A DNA stretch of 64,000 bases, taken from assembly GCF_010993955.1 (NCBI RefSeq), contig NZ_WIXL01000005.1, forward strand, positions 124,001 through 188,000, written 5' to 3'. This stretch comes from Oceanobacillus halotolerans (GTDB taxonomy: Bacteria > Bacillota > Bacilli > Bacillales > Amphibacillaceae). Shown here in pieces: positions 36,381-45,794 of the stretch (positions within the stretch are counted from its first letter, which is position 1; each line of letters begins with the position of its first letter). The translations under genes were made by a program, and so were the position numbers. The notes beneath the pieces are model-generated. The model had not been told where the DNA came from. It saw only the letters and a list, made by a program, of their open reading frames with translations, and did no database searches.

Positions 36381-36791
36381 TTAAATTCTTTCTTTAAATT
36401 TCTCTAAGAGAGAAACTCCTTGGTATCCTTCTTCAATTAGTGTTTTTAACAAATCTTTTATAATACTTTTTTGTTCATCAATCATAATTCCCATAAATAA
36501 TACGTTGATGTTTTCACCAATTTCATTGATCCCTATGACAGATGTAAGGAAAGTAGCTGGAGGGTTGGTTTCTTTAGTGATTTTCACTTGTATCATTACA
36601 TCTTCTTGTTGTTGTTGTAATCGTCTGAAAAAGTCCATGTACGTTTTATCAACATAAACTTCAATTATCCAGCGATTCTCATCATCCTCTCGATTAATCG
36701 CTAACCCATCAATAATTTGTATATCATGTTGTACAATGTCTTCTTCTTTATTCTCAATAATTTCAAGCGATTTTAATTTAAATGTTTTCAT
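36381..36791 (-). CDS. ywpF: YwpF-like protein
   Basis: A 136-residue protein with the YwpF pattern: MKTFKLKSLEIIE start, IIDGLAINREDDENRWIIE near 27, VKITKETNPPATF near 73 and a C-terminal helix EEGYQGVSLLEKFKERI. Cytoplasmic, function unknown; in B. subtilis ywpF belongs to the DegSU/competence-era ywp region. Here it follows moaA by 22 bp on the same strand, so it may be the last gene of the moeA-moaA transcript. Confidence 0.8.
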   Translation of the reverse strand: MKTFKLKSLEIIENKEEDIVQHDIQIIDGLAINREDDENRWIIEVYVDKTYMDFFRRLQQQQEDVMIQVKITKETNPPATFLTSVIGINEIGENINVLFMGIMIDEQKSIIKDLLKTLIEEGYQGVSLLEKFKERI

Positions 36792-36813
36792 ACCTTCCCT
36801 CCCTTACCTTATT

Positions 36814-37833
36814 CTAACCACCTATATAGGACATTTCAATTTTCTTGCGATCATGGTGTTTATTTTCTGCACGTTCATCTGAATATCGGTCTTTTCTTTT
36901 GCCCCATAGTTGTTCAAGAGCATTTGATAACTGTTCATCAGTGTAGCCTTTTCGAAGTTTTTCACGTATATCATATCCATCTGAAGCAAATAGGCAAGTA
37001 TATAACTTTCCATCAGCAGATAGGCGAATTCGTGTACATGTACCACAGAAAGAATCTGTGACAGAAGAAATCACTCCAATTTCTCCTCCCCCATCTTTAT
37101 AGCGGTATCTGGAGGCAACTTCCCCATAGTAATTTTCCTCTGCAGGTTCTAGTGGCATTTCTTCATGAATTTTATCAATAATATTCTTCTTAGATACAAC
37201 ATTGTTGAAATCCCAACCATTATGATTTCCTACATCCATAAATTCAATATAACGCAAAATAACATCTGTATCTTTAAAATGACGGGCCATCGGAAGTATC
37301 TGGCTTTCATTCATTCCTTTTTTGACAACTGTATTTATTTTCACCTGTAATCCTGCTGCTTGTGCTGCTTCAATACCTTTTAAGACTGGTAATGTCACGA
37401 CACCTTTTCCATTAATCTCTTTGAAGGCATCATCTTCAATAGCATCCAAGCTTATATTCACACGTTGTAGTCCTGCCTCTTTCAACTTCTTTGCTTTTTT
37501 TGGCAGAAATATACCGTTTGTTGTTAATGCAATATCTTTTATTCCAGAAATCTTAGTTAGCCTTGCAATAAGTTGGTCTAAATCTTTTCGCATTAATGGT
37601 TCGCCACCAGTAATCCGGATTTTTTCGACGCCTAATTTTGCAAAGCTTTCAGCAAGACGTACAATTTCATCAAAACTTAATAATTCACTTTCAGGCAAAA
37701 ATGGGTAATCTTCGCCAAATATTTCCTTTGGCATACAATACGTACAACGAAGATTACATTGATCAATAACGGAAATACGCAGATCTTTTAGCGTTCTTCC
37801 GAAATGATCTTTAATTGGTGTTTTATCAGTCAC
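36814..37833 (-). CDS. moaA: GTP 3',8-cyclase MoaA (molybdopterin synthesis)
   Basis: A radical-SAM enzyme that turns GTP into 3',8-cyclo-GTP, the first step of molybdenum cofactor synthesis. The start chosen is GTG at 37833 with AGGAGGG six bases upstream; the protein then has 339 residues and no longer overlaps moeA. CNLRCTYC at 26-33 binds the SAM cluster, GGEPLMRKD near 72 is the SAM motif, the second cluster is in [11 protein letters not shown] near 263 plus CLF, and the C-terminus ends YIGG, the conserved Gly-Gly tail. Downstream of moeA in one operon. Confidence 0.94.
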   Translation of the reverse strand: MTDKTPIKDHFGRTLKDLRISVIDQCNLRCTYCMPKEIFGEDYPFLPESELLSFDEIVRLAESFAKLGVEKIRITGGEPLMRKDLDQLIARLTKISGIKDIALTTNGIFLPKKAKKLKEAGLQRVNISLDAIEDDAFKEINGKGVVTLPVLKGIEAAQAAGLQVKINTVVKKGMNESQILPMARHFKDTDVILRYIEFMDVGNHNGWDFNNVVSKKNIIDKIHEEMPLEPAEENYYGEVASRYRYKDGGGEIGVISSVTDSFCGTCTRIRLSADGKLYTCLFASDGYDIREKLRKGYTDEQLSNALEQLWGKRKDRYSDERAENKHHDRKKIEMSYIGG

Positions 37834-37858
37834 CAATAGCCCTCCTTCATGTATATAA

Positions 37859-39121
37859 TTAAAACGCCTTTTGTCCATCGACATCATTTATAAGTAAGAC
37901 TTCCACATCGTTACCAGGTTCAAATCCCCTTGTTCCCCCAGGTAACACCATTAAGGCGGTTGTATGTGCTAAAGAGGTAACAACATTTGACTTATCAATT
38001 CCTGCTAAATGGGCATAAATCCCATCTTGTTCATAGGTAATGTAACTTCGAACAAAACGTGTAAACGGATTTGGTTTAGGAAATGAATCCGCCAGTGTTG
38101 CCTTAATTCGTTTCATATATGGATATTTACTATATAAATAAGAACGTATAATTGGTCGAACAAATAATTCAAATCCTACATAGCATGCTGACGGGTTCCC
38201 AGATAGTCCAAATAAAAGCTTTCCTTGGTATTCCACAACAGTTGTTACACTGCCTGGGCGCATTGCTATTTTATTAAATAATACGGAAGCACCCAGTTTC
38301 TCATAAATGGCAGGCATTAAATCAAAATCACCTACCGAAACGCCTCCAGTTGTAATCAAAATATCTACGTGATCTAGTGTTTCTTTTATCGTTTTAAAGC
38401 TAGGTTCTAATTCATCTTTTAACTTACCTATATATCGATATTCCCCTCCTGCTCGGATAACTTGAGAGGCAATCATGTACGCATTGGAATTACGTATTTT
38501 TCCAGGTTTTAACGGTTCATCTACGTCCAATAATTCCGTACCAGTAGCTATAATCCCTACAACTGGTTTCTTCCCTACTTTTACCGTATCATACCCAAAT
38601 GTTGCGAGTAACGCTTTGACCCCTGGATTTATAATGGTTCCTTTTTCCACAAGTATGTCTCCTTGTGTCACTTCAGAACCTTTATTGATAATATTTTGTC
38701 CGCTCTGCATGGTACGTTTTATCGACATAAGGTCTTTACCATCTCTTTGGTACGCTTTACATACTTCAAACATCGCTACACAATCTGCACCTTCAGGAAT
38801 TTGTGCACCAGTCATTATTCTAGTTACTTGACCTTTTTTCAGTGGTTTCGTTGGCACTTGTCCTGCACCAATATGTTCCACTACTTCCAATTCCACTGGG
38901 TTATTTAAGGAAGCATCGATTGTATCCTCGGAACGTATAGCGAATCCATCATATGGTGATTTATCAAAAGAAGGTACAGGATTTGTTGCAACAACATCTT
39001 CTGCTAAAAAACGATTATCACAATGTTGGATGGAAACTTGTTCAATTTTACCTTGTGCTTGATACTCCATAACACGTTCAACTGCATCCATTACTGGAAT
39101 AGGTTTACGCCTTTCTACCAC
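37859..39121 (-). CDS. moeA: Molybdopterin molybdenumtransferase MoeA
   Basis: It inserts molybdate into molybdopterin-AMP. The 420 residues contain AIRSEDT near 66, [13 protein letters not shown] near 105, the [10 protein letters not shown] and [10 protein letters not shown] stretch near 190, [11 protein letters not shown] near 258 and [18 protein letters not shown] near 312. Length is normal. The moeA-moaA pair supplies cofactor to molybdoenzymes; the formate dehydrogenase at 51212-54163 is the visible candidate. Other mo genes (moaB, mobA, moaCDE) are not in the window. Confidence 0.94.
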   Translation of the reverse strand: MVERRKPIPVMDAVERVMEYQAQGKIEQVSIQHCDNRFLAEDVVATNPVPSFDKSPYDGFAIRSEDTIDASLNNPVELEVVEHIGAGQVPTKPLKKGQVTRIMTGAQIPEGADCVAMFEVCKAYQRDGKDLMSIKRTMQSGQNIINKGSEVTQGDILVEKGTIINPGVKALLATFGYDTVKVGKKPVVGIIATGTELLDVDEPLKPGKIRNSNAYMIASQVIRAGGEYRYIGKLKDELEPSFKTIKETLDHVDILITTGGVSVGDFDLMPAIYEKLGASVLFNKIAMRPGSVTTVVEYQGKLLFGLSGNPSACYVGFELFVRPIIRSYLYSKYPYMKRIKATLADSFPKPNPFTRFVRSYITYEQDGIYAHLAGIDKSNVVTSLAHTTALMVLPGGTRGFEPGNDVEVLLINDVDGQKAF

Positions 39122-39221
39122 AAAACATCAAACCTTTCCTTCAATTGGCATTCTTTTAATGGGAATAATCTCGTTGAGTAGGAACATTTTTTATTTTCCT
39201 CGTTACTAATAATGCCTATAA

Positions 39222-39489
39222 GAGGATGTTCAAAAAGTGCAGTAAAAGTGACACATCTAATTTCTTCGTTGGCTTACTTTTTCGCTCCTTGGAAAAGAAT
39301 TACACTTTTCCTGCGTGCGATGTAGATTCTAGGGAGCATCCCTTGTGCCCACGTATTAATTGCACACTCCGCTACTGTGACCTTCACTAGCTCAAACTTT
39401 CGAGGCAAAGGACGTTAGCGTGAGGCGTTGCAACAGGTGCCTGAGACCTTAGCCGACTCGGTCCTTTTTATCCACCTTTTTGAACACCT
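39222..39489. repeat. Interspersed repeat family B, diverged copy B3
   Basis: Same orientation as B1 (GAGGATGTTCAAAAAGTGCA to TCCACCTTTTTGAACACC) with the shared CACTTTTCCTGCGTGCGATG core and an insertion of about 50 bp (AGGCAAAGGACGTTAGCGTG) before the right end. More diverged than B1/B2. Confidence 0.7.
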
Positions 39490-39614
39490 ACTATAATGAT
39501 AGTTTAACAAAAATTACGCCTAATTGATATGACAGACTTCTACCGACACAAAAATGTTTTTTTTAGAAAATATGCGGAATACTAAACGTAAACAACCACA
39601 AGGAGTGTTTTTTT

Positions 39615-39794
39615 ATGTTTTGGACTATTCTTATTGGTTTGATCATTATTTTACTGCTCATTTATGTAACGAAAACAAATAAAGAGGATCCATCTAAAGA
39701 TGCTGATTTAACAGAAAGTGAGGTTGACTTTTTAGAAAAAGATTACCTATCACAGGGGACACGAGACGATGATGAAGATCGAAAAAAATTATAA
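39615..39794 (+). CDS. Small single-TM acidic protein, 59 residues
   Basis: ATG at 39615 with AAGGAGTG nine bases upstream. The N-terminus is one TM helix (FWTILIGLIIILLLIYV), then a short basic stretch (TKTNK) and an acidic cytosolic-type tail (DADLTESEVDFLEKDYL, ending DDDEDRKKL). No family recognised. It sits between two repeat blocks (B3 and the A/C/D mosaic) with no operon partner. Design and ribosome site support a real gene. Confidence 0.65.
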   Translation: MFWTILIGLIIILLLIYVTKTNKEDPSKDADLTESEVDFLEKDYLSQGTRDDDEDRKKL

Positions 39795-39798
39795 TCAT

Positions 39799-40755
39799 AG
39801 GTTCTCTTCGTATTTTTTGTTTTCTTAACATCACAGCTTCTATATTATGCGACATAACTGAGGCGTTAGTTTGGATCGTTTATCCGCTCTGGAAATACAC
39901 TACGCTTTTTAACGGGCGGCTGTTAGGCCACATTTGTGCTCGTCGTGTTGAAAGCTATACATTGCTGCCGCACTCCTCGTTAGAAAAACTCGCATTCGCT
40001 CGTCCCTTAGCGAATGTGTTCGTTTTTCTTATACTTGGGACATTAAAATTTTAGCTACGTCGAGTTTACTTCTTAGCTAAAATTTTATACTTTCCTAACG
40101 TGCAAAAAAGACTGCTACTCGTCTTTAGGGGTCTCACCGATGCCTTTTAGACGAGCAGGGCAAGGAAAGCTGCGACAGCGAAATATCGCACGAAGTAAAA
40201 ATGTCTTTCTTTTGCGAGGACGTTCTAGTGTCGGCGCCTGCCACAGGACATGACCGACGTTAGCCGACGAACCGCAGGGGGCTTCTGACACGTATCGTCG
40301 TCCGGTAGAAGACTATGTATTCTGCCTCCACTGGTAGAGATTTTCTAATTAATAATTATGTAATTATAACTCCTGAAATCATCAATTCGTGGAGTTCTTT
40401 TTCACTTTAACAAAAGATTGTTCTAAGCCCCAGAAAATGCAAGACTCTACGGGAAAAGGCACAGTCTGAAAACCCCACAGCAATTGCTTTTAGCTCGCGA
40501 TGTCTAGCTTCGAGCGATTGACATCCTAGTGCAAATAGACATAAGGACGTGGCGTTATCATCGGCCAGCACCTACATCCTCGAGTCAATCCTCATCACGT
40601 GCATAAGACACTACGCCGAAGCTCGGCTTAAGCTGGCAGATAAGAAAAACTTCTTTCTGCATAAGGCAACTAAGGCTTGTCGCCACTTGGCGACAAGCCA
40701 AGTTTTCTTCATTAATATTCATACTGGAAAAAGCAACAATCTTTTAGAAAACAGC
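39799..40755. repeat. Mosaic of repeat families A, C and D
   Basis: About 950 bp with no credible gene. It begins with a family A end (TAGGTTCTCTTCGTATTTTT, then a T-rich run and the TCTATATTATGCGACATAAC motif) and ends with the opposite A end (AAGCAACAATCTTTTAGAAA). In between are C3 (39979-40102), GC-rich stretches such as ACGTATCGTCGTCCGGTAG, and inverted D repeat D4 (40637-40716, CTTGTCGCCACTTGGCGACA). So C and D units are nested within what looks like a single enlarged A element. Confidence 0.7.
39979..40102. repeat. Interspersed repeat family C, copy C3
   Basis: GTTAGAAAAACTCGCATTCG to CTTTCCTAACGTG, nearly identical to C1 and to inverted C2. It carries the TCGCTCGTCCCTTAGCGA hairpin and a TTTTAGCTACG/CTTAGCTAAAATTTTA inverted region. 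Confidence 0.8.
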
Positions 40756-40865
40756 CTAACCATAAAACCTAATGCGTTTCGTTTTATGGAATGGGTTTTT
40801 TATTTTATGAATTATTGTATAATTGATTATACTCATTTAAATTATACAATAGGAGCGTAATATTC

Positions 40866-41588
40866 ATGAAACGATTTATGTTAATTGGTGGGTTATTACT
40901 ATTGGTCGCTTGTTCTTCAAATGAACCATTAATTATGAAAAAGGACCAACCCACATCTGCTAATGGTGAAAAAGAACCAGAGTTGGTAGAAGAAGAAATT
41001 GAGGAAAATGAAACGGAAGAATTTATTGAATTCTCTCTTCCAGATGAACAAGTATTGATAAATTTGAAAATGGTGCCGATAATAGCGCAATATCTAGAAG
41101 GGGTAGACGATCGGCAAAAAACGATTAAGAAGATGCAAATTGAAAAAATTAATGCATCAGAGGATCTCTATTTATTAGAGTTCTCATGTCATAATGACCT
41201 ATGCTCTTATTTAGTGCTCAATCAAAGTGAAGATAATCGAGCATATTTGGTAGCTGATTTAGCTCAAAAAGCAGAAATGAAACTGTCACCAGACAATAAC
41301 AAGCTCTTATTTCTATTTAGCCGTACAGGTACTTTGCCAATTCCAGCTACAGATATAGTTGTTGTCGATGTTGTAAATTGGGAGTTGCTACCTCTAGTGA
41401 ATCAAACCGAAACAAATATCCTTTCTTATCAATGGCCCATATTAGTTGCAGAATGGATTGATAATGATACAATTTCTATTGAGCGACCAGCTGTCACAGA
41501 ACCAACACCAACACTAATCCAAGAATGGCAACAAGCTGAGCCTTACCCAACAACAACTAATCAACTACACATTAATTCAATGAAATAA
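40866..41588 (+). CDS. Lipoprotein, unknown function
   Basis: A 240-residue secreted lipoprotein: signal MKRFMLIGGLLLLVAC with lipobox LVAC-S, an acidic Glu-rich linker about 30-55, then a globular domain with beta-strand character. It contains a CHNDLCSY segment near 100 that could form a disulfide, and a LSPDNNKLLFLFSRTGTLP stretch like a beta-propeller-type repeat. I do not recognise the family. It lies 14 bp upstream of the NfrA-like gene and probably shares its transcript. Confidence 0.75.
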   Translation: MKRFMLIGGLLLLVACSSNEPLIMKKDQPTSANGEKEPELVEEEIEENETEEFIEFSLPDEQVLINLKMVPIIAQYLEGVDDRQKTIKKMQIEKINASEDLYLLEFSCHNDLCSYLVLNQSEDNRAYLVADLAQKAEMKLSPDNNKLLFLFSRTGTLPIPATDIVVVDVVNWELLPLVNQTETNILSYQWPILVAEWIDNDTISIERPAVTEPTPTLIQEWQQAEPYPTTTNQLHINSMK

Positions 41589-41602
41589 AAGGAGAATGTT
41601 AC

Positions 41603-42349
41603 TTGAACGAAACATTACAAACAATTTTAAATCATCGATCAATCCGAAAGTTTACAAGTGAAAAACTTTCAACAGACCAATTACATACCATTGTAGGTGC
41701 AGCTCAACAAGCTTCAACTTCGAGTTATGTGATGGCATATAGTATTATAGGGATTACAGACCCACAGTTAAAAGAACAATTAGCAGAAGTTTCTGGCCAG
41801 CCTTATGTGAAAGAAAACGGTCATCTTTTTGTGTTTTGTGCAGATTTAAACCGAATTTATCAGCAAGGGTCAATAGAAGATCAAAAACAAATGGAAACCA
41901 GTATTGAATCGACCGAACAATTTATTGTTACGACAGTTGATACCGCACTTGCAGCTCAAAATGCAGCTATCGCAGCTGAATCATTAGGGTTAGGTGTCTG
42001 TTATATCGGTAGTTTACGAAATGATATTTCCCGTGTAAACGACTTATTAGATCTACCTCAATATGTCATTCCATTATTTGGTTTAGCTGTTGGTTATCCA
42101 GCCGAACAACCAGAACAAAAACCACGATTACCATTAGAAGTTGTGTATCATGAAAATACATATCAGCATAATGAGAAAACAGAGAAGCAACTTCAAGATT
42201 TTAATCAAGAACTGACAGAATATTATCAGCAACGCACCAACAATAAACGAGTCGATACATGGACAAATCAAATGCTACGAAAGTATACAAATCCTATTCG
42301 GATGGATGTATCTTCCTTTGTTCGGCAAAAACAATTAAATAAACGATAA
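41603..42349 (+). CDS. nfrA: NADPH-dependent FMN oxidoreductase, NfrA type
   Basis: A nitroreductase-fold flavoprotein of 248 residues. FMN contacts: HRSIRKFT at 12-19, the QASTSSYVMAYSII segment near 36, AESLGLGVCYIGSLRND near 130, and a C-terminal Arg-rich tail. This is the NfrA1/FRase I group that reduces free flavins, nitro compounds and quinones with NADPH. TTG start with AGGAGAATG upstream. Linked to the lipoprotein gene before it; repeat E2 follows 4 bp after the stop. Confidence 0.88.
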   Translation: MNETLQTILNHRSIRKFTSEKLSTDQLHTIVGAAQQASTSSYVMAYSIIGITDPQLKEQLAEVSGQPYVKENGHLFVFCADLNRIYQQGSIEDQKQMETSIESTEQFIVTTVDTALAAQNAAIAAESLGLGVCYIGSLRNDISRVNDLLDLPQYVIPLFGLAVGYPAEQPEQKPRLPLEVVYHENTYQHNEKTEKQLQDFNQELTEYYQQRTNNKRVDTWTNQMLRKYTNPIRMDVSSFVRQKQLNKR

Positions 42350-42353
42350 TATA

Positions 42354-42560
42354 AAGTGAAACTTTAATCAGTGGGTTTTCGACGCATAGGATGTGCTTGT
42401 GCTGAGTTGTGATTGACGTGGCGTTCTTAGTCGGCCTTCATTCCCCACTGATTGTTAGTTGAACGAATCGGACACTTACTGGTAGTTGATCCCCACTTAC
42501 CCAATTTGGTTTCACCTCATATGCTGAAAAAGGGGGGGCTTACTGCCAATTACATGCGGA
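42354..42560 (+). repeat. Structured repeat family E, copy E2 with loop insertion
   Basis: The same AGTGAAACTTTAATCAGTGG start as E3. The first hairpin (AATCAGTGGG with CCCACTGATT) has its loop enlarged by about 60 bases that include the GATTGACGTGGCGTTCTTAG block. The linker GTTAGTTGAACGAATCGGAC is identical to E3. The second hairpin pairs ACTGGTAG and CCCCACTT with GGGGGG and CTGCCAAT. It starts at the end of nfrA and could act in 3' mRNA. Confidence 0.8.
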
Positions 42561-42612
42561 TAAGCGGATAGGCAAATCCATTATAGAATGGAAATGCTTG
42601 TCCTTTTCTCTT

Positions 42613-43050
42613 TTATTCAAATTGTAATATTTCAGATTCCTCTCTAACTACCTCTTCCTCTCCAACTTGAAAACGTGCTAAAAAGTGGATCTTATACTGT
42701 CCTCTACCAGGTATACGGAATTGCTTCGTTCCTTGTGGTCGATAACTGTCTCCTGGTTCTAACATCTTTGATACATTACTCCCCGTAAAATCATGATTTT
42801 TTTCGTCTAATGATATGGATACTAATGGTGTCCGATGCTTCACCATAACTGGACGATCCCCATTATATTCCAATGCACGATAAACCTTTATTCCATTATG
42901 TATATTTTCCACTCTTAGATGAATACTAAAATCTCCCTGATGGTATGTCACATTTTTGCTATTCGCTAACATGACATCATTATGATAAAAAAGTAAATAT
43001 ATAACAATGCCAAAAACACTAATTAAAAAGAGGATTATTCTTTTTTTCAA
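42613..43050 (-). CDS. Secreted or membrane-anchored hypothetical protein
   Basis: A 145-residue protein with one N-terminal hydrophobic helix (IILFLISVFGIVIYLLFY) and an extracellular beta-rich domain. GDFSIHLRVENIHNG and GRGQYKIHFLARFQVGEE suggest an immunoglobulin-like fold; I do not recognise a family. TTG start with GGTGGGG four bases upstream, a weaker site than its neighbours. Divergent from the spoVA-type operon with 147 bp between. Confidence 0.65.
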   Translation of the reverse strand: MKKRIILFLISVFGIVIYLLFYHNDVMLANSKNVTYHQGDFSIHLRVENIHNGIKVYRALEYNGDRPVMVKHRTPLVSISLDEKNHDFTGSNVSKMLEPGDSYRPQGTKQFRIPGRGQYKIHFLARFQVGEEEVVREESEILQFE

Positions 43051-43197
43051 CTTTCCCCACCCTATCCTTTTCTCTTTAATAGTATGACGATTTCATATGT
43101 GTAAAGGTTTCAAATTATATAGGTAAAAAATAGAAAGTATATTTACACTAAAAGTTAAGACGCTAAAAATGAGTCCAAAAAATGAGGGGGAAAGTAA

Positions 43198-43404
43198 ATG
43201 ACAGTATCAACCCAAGTAAAACAAACAATCGCTGGACTTAAAAGTGCTCAAGCAAGCTTTGAACAATTCGCTCTTCAAACGCAAAACAAACAAGCTAAGC
43301 AAATTTATGATAATGCCGCACAACAAACGCAACAAATCTTACAAAGTGTAGAACCACGATTACAACAAATTGAACAAGAAGAACCACAATATAAACAAAT
43401 ATAA
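43198..43404 (+). CDS. DUF1657 protein, first gene of spoVA2mob-like operon
   Basis: A 68-residue helical, Gln-rich protein (TQVKQTIAGLKSAQASFEQF near 4-23, ending EEPQYKQI). DUF1657 proteins occur almost only with SpoVA accessory operons in spore formers; their role is unknown. GAGGGGGAAAG precedes ATG. Six co-directional genes follow. Its last seven conserved residues (EEPQYKQ) are shared with the second DUF1657 gene at 45795, showing duplication. Confidence 0.9.
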   Translation: MTVSTQVKQTIAGLKSAQASFEQFALQTQNKQAKQIYDNAAQQTQQILQSVEPRLQQIEQEEPQYKQI

Positions 43405-43476
43405 TGTGAACTAAGAGGTTGGTATAGATTGCCAGCCTCTTAACAACCTCAAGTTAAAGAGAGGTGATGACTGACA

Positions 43477-43929
43477 ATGGCACGGATTTTGATGATTACA
43501 CTTATTCTTTCTGTCACTATCGGTTGTAATCCTGATTCTGGAGCAGAAGGAACAAACAATAAAAATGATGTCGAGTATACACAAGTTCGAACCAATACAT
43601 TAGATCAACAAGCTTCGAATCATATTAAAGAGAAATTAAGTGAAAATAATGAAGTAACCGCAATATATGCAGTCAATACGGCAAAAACAATTGTCGTTGC
43701 AATGGAGTTTCACCAAATAAAACAACTACAACTACCAAAATTACGAAAAAAATACACAACAAAAATAGAGGAAATGTACCCTAACCACAAAGTTGAGGTA
43801 TCAACTGATCAGAAACTCATCTTTGAGCTAGAACGACTTGAAGAGAAAATTGATAAAAATGACATTTCACAAAAAAAATTAAAAAAGGAAATTAAAGATT
43901 TAACAAAACTAATGAAAGAAAAAACATAA
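43477..43929 (+). CDS. YhcN/YlaJ-family sporulation lipoprotein
   Basis: A 150-residue protein with a signal peptide ending in a lipobox cysteine (TLILSVTIGCNPD near 17), a YhcN/YlaJ-like alpha/beta domain (SNHIKEKLSENNEVTAIYAV and TIVVAMEFHQIKQ) and a charged coiled C-terminus (LEEKIDKNDISQKKLKKEI). Such lipoproteins sit in the inner spore membrane. Second gene of the operon; in spoVA2mob the same position is held by a YhcN/YlaJ lipoprotein. GAGAGGTGATG lies upstream of the ATG. Confidence 0.88.
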   Translation: MARILMITLILSVTIGCNPDSGAEGTNNKNDVEYTQVRTNTLDQQASNHIKEKLSENNEVTAIYAVNTAKTIVVAMEFHQIKQLQLPKLRKKYTTKIEEMYPNHKVEVSTDQKLIFELERLEEKIDKNDISQKKLKKEIKDLTKLMKEKT

Positions 43930-43945
43930 GAAAGAGTGAAGGATT

Positions 43946-44425
43946 ATGGCAGATAAAAAAAAGAAAAAGTTACCACCAGAAGCACAAAAATATCAGTCTT
44001 TTGAACAAAAGCGTGAAGTAAAGCGTCCAGTCTTGATTAATTGTATAAAAGCATTTTTTGTCGGTGGTTTTATTTGCTTTATTGGTCAATTAATATCAAC
44101 TTTTTATATGTACTTTTTTGACTTCACCGAACAAACCGTTGCAAACCCTACAGTGGCAACCCTTATTTTTATCACCATGCTATTAACAGGGTTTGGTGTA
44201 TATGATCGCATTGGCCAATTTGCTGGTGCAGGTTCTGCCGTTCCAGTAACAGGGTTTGGAAATGCTGTAGTTTCTGCTGCAATTGAACACCGTTCAGAAG
44301 GATTTGTCCTCGGTGTAGGTGGTAATATGTTTAAATTAGCAGGATCGGTAATCGTTTTTGGTGTTTTTTCTGCTTTTGTAATTGCGTTAATTAAGACTAT
44401 TTTGATTCAATGGGGGGGCTTATAA
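43946..44425 (+). CDS. spoVAC: SpoVAC-type membrane protein
   Basis: Stage V sporulation protein AC: a membrane protein of the inner spore membrane that in B. subtilis acts as a mechanosensitive channel for Ca-dipicolinate. 159 residues with a Lys/Pro/Gln-rich cytosolic N-terminus and about four hydrophobic helices; conserved GGFICFIGQLI near 46, TGFGVYDRIGQFAGAGSAVPVTGFGN (in parts) near 90-115 and a terminal helix. The stop overlaps the spoVAD start (TAATG), so the two are translationally coupled. Confidence 0.93.
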   Translation: MADKKKKKLPPEAQKYQSFEQKREVKRPVLINCIKAFFVGGFICFIGQLISTFYMYFFDFTEQTVANPTVATLIFITMLLTGFGVYDRIGQFAGAGSAVPVTGFGNAVVSAAIEHRSEGFVLGVGGNMFKLAGSVIVFGVFSAFVIALIKTILIQWGGL

Positions 44426-45441
44426 TGCTAACAGGCCACAGCACGTGGATCTTTGAAAATAAACCAGTTATTACATCAACAGGTACAGTTGGAGGTCCCT
44501 TCGAAGCAAATGGCAATATCCCAAATGATTTTGATATCTTACATGAGGATATGTGGTTAAAACAAGACTCTTTTGAAAAGGCACACCAATTATTGATGGA
44601 AGAAGCCTGTCAGGTGACATTAAAAAAAAGTCCAATTGACAAAGGACAAGTTGAGTTTTTTATTAGTGGGGATCTAATAAACCAAATAACTCCCTCCAAT
44701 TTTGCAGCAAAAACAATGGGAATTCCTTATTTAGGCTTATTTAATGCCTGTGCTACTTCAATGGAAAGTTTAGCATTAGCTGCAATGATTATAAATGGTC
44801 AAGGTGCAAATTATATTTTGAGTGGAAGTAGCAGTCACAACGCAGCCGCCGAAAAGCAATTTCGTTATCCTACCGAATATGGTGCACAAAAGCCACCTAC
44901 TGCTCAATGGACTGTAACGGGGGCTGGATGTGCATTAGTTTCCAAAAATGGGACAGGTCCTCAAGTGACATCTGCAACTATTGGCAAGGTAGTCGATATG
45001 GGGATAACGGACCCTTATAACATGGGGGGAGCAATGGCACCTGCTGCCGTTGATACCATTACAACACATTTAAAAGAACGAAATATAGATGCATCTTATT
45101 ATGACTTAATCATCACAGGGGATCTTGGTCATGTAGGCAGAGAAGTATCCATGGATCTATTAAAGCAAAACGGAATAAATATTAATGAAAATCAATACGT
45201 AGATTGTGGGTTAACTATTTATCGTGAGGATCAGCCTGTCCTTGCAGGTGGGAGCGGTTCGGCATGCTCAGCAGCTGTTGTTTATGGCCACTTCTTAAAT
45301 CAAATGAAAGAAGGTGCACTTAATCGAATACTTGTCGTTGCTACAGGTTCTCTACATTCTCCTTTAAGTGTACAACAAAAAGATCCTATTCCATGCATTG
45401 CACATGCTGTATCTATTGAATCAGGGAGTGATGTTGGATGA
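44425..45441 (+). CDS. spoVAD: SpoVAD-type dipicolinate-binding protein
   Basis: Stage V sporulation protein AD, thiolase-like fold; in B. subtilis it binds dipicolinic acid and is needed for its uptake into the spore. 338 residues from the ATG at 44425 ([16 protein letters not shown]), the same length as B. subtilis SpoVAD. Blocks: [14 protein letters not shown] near 20, [19 protein letters not shown] near 104 and [16 protein letters not shown] near 277. An in-frame start at 44410 lies inside spoVAC and is not needed. The stop overlaps the next start (ATGA). Confidence 0.93.
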   Translation: MLTGHSTWIFENKPVITSTGTVGGPFEANGNIPNDFDILHEDMWLKQDSFEKAHQLLMEEACQVTLKKSPIDKGQVEFFISGDLINQITPSNFAAKTMGIPYLGLFNACATSMESLALAAMIINGQGANYILSGSSSHNAAAEKQFRYPTEYGAQKPPTAQWTVTGAGCALVSKNGTGPQVTSATIGKVVDMGITDPYNMGGAMAPAAVDTITTHLKERNIDASYYDLIITGDLGHVGREVSMDLLKQNGININENQYVDCGLTIYREDQPVLAGGSGSACSAAVVYGHFLNQMKEGALNRILVVATGSLHSPLSVQQKDPIPCIAHAVSIESGSDVG

Positions 45442-45788
45442 TTTTTTTCTGGGCATTTGTTGTCGGAGGCACTATTTGTGTCATTGGACAAATTATGCTG
45501 GATGTTTTTAAACTTTCTCCTGGACATACGTTATCCACTCTAGTCGTCGCAGGTGCGATATTAGATGGACTTGGGCTCTATGAACCATTAATTGATTTTG
45601 CTGGAGCAGGCGTAACGGTTCCAATTACAAGTTTCGGTAATTCCTTAGTTCATGGGGCGATGCAAGAAGCGGAGAAACATGGCATTATTGGTGTGGTAAC
45701 AGGTATGTTTGAAGTAACAAGTGCAGGTATTTCAGCTGCTATAATCTTTGGCTTTATCGGTGCCTTAATTTTTAAACCGAAAGGATGA
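45438..45788 (+). CDS. spoVAEB: SpoVAE(b)-type membrane protein
   Basis: A 116-residue membrane protein with about three hydrophobic helices and the SpoVAC/AEb signature [20 protein letters not shown] near 48-67, related in sequence to the matching part of SpoVAC. It completes the minimal C-D-Eb channel set. It overlaps spoVAD by 4 bp (ATGA). Confidence 0.92.
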   Translation: MIFFWAFVVGGTICVIGQIMLDVFKLSPGHTLSTLVVAGAILDGLGLYEPLIDFAGAGVTVPITSFGNSLVHGAMQEAEKHGIIGVVTGMFEVTSAGISAAIIFGFIGALIFKPKG

Positions 45789-45794
45789 TTCGTA

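Noticed and set aside
37834-37887. Longer moaA start overlapping moeA
   Set aside because: The upstream ATG has no ribosome site, while the GTG at 37833 has AGGAGGG at the right distance and gives the usual N-terminus.
40549-40860. A 103-codon open frame before the lipoprotein gene
   Set aside because: It covers repeat D4 and an A end, then the lipoprotein promoter region. No start signal.
43081-43197. Sigma-G or sigma-F promoter before the spoVA-type operon
   Set aside because: A forespore promoter is expected, but the candidates I tried (around GTGTA and TACACTA) fit the consensus poorly in sequence or spacing.
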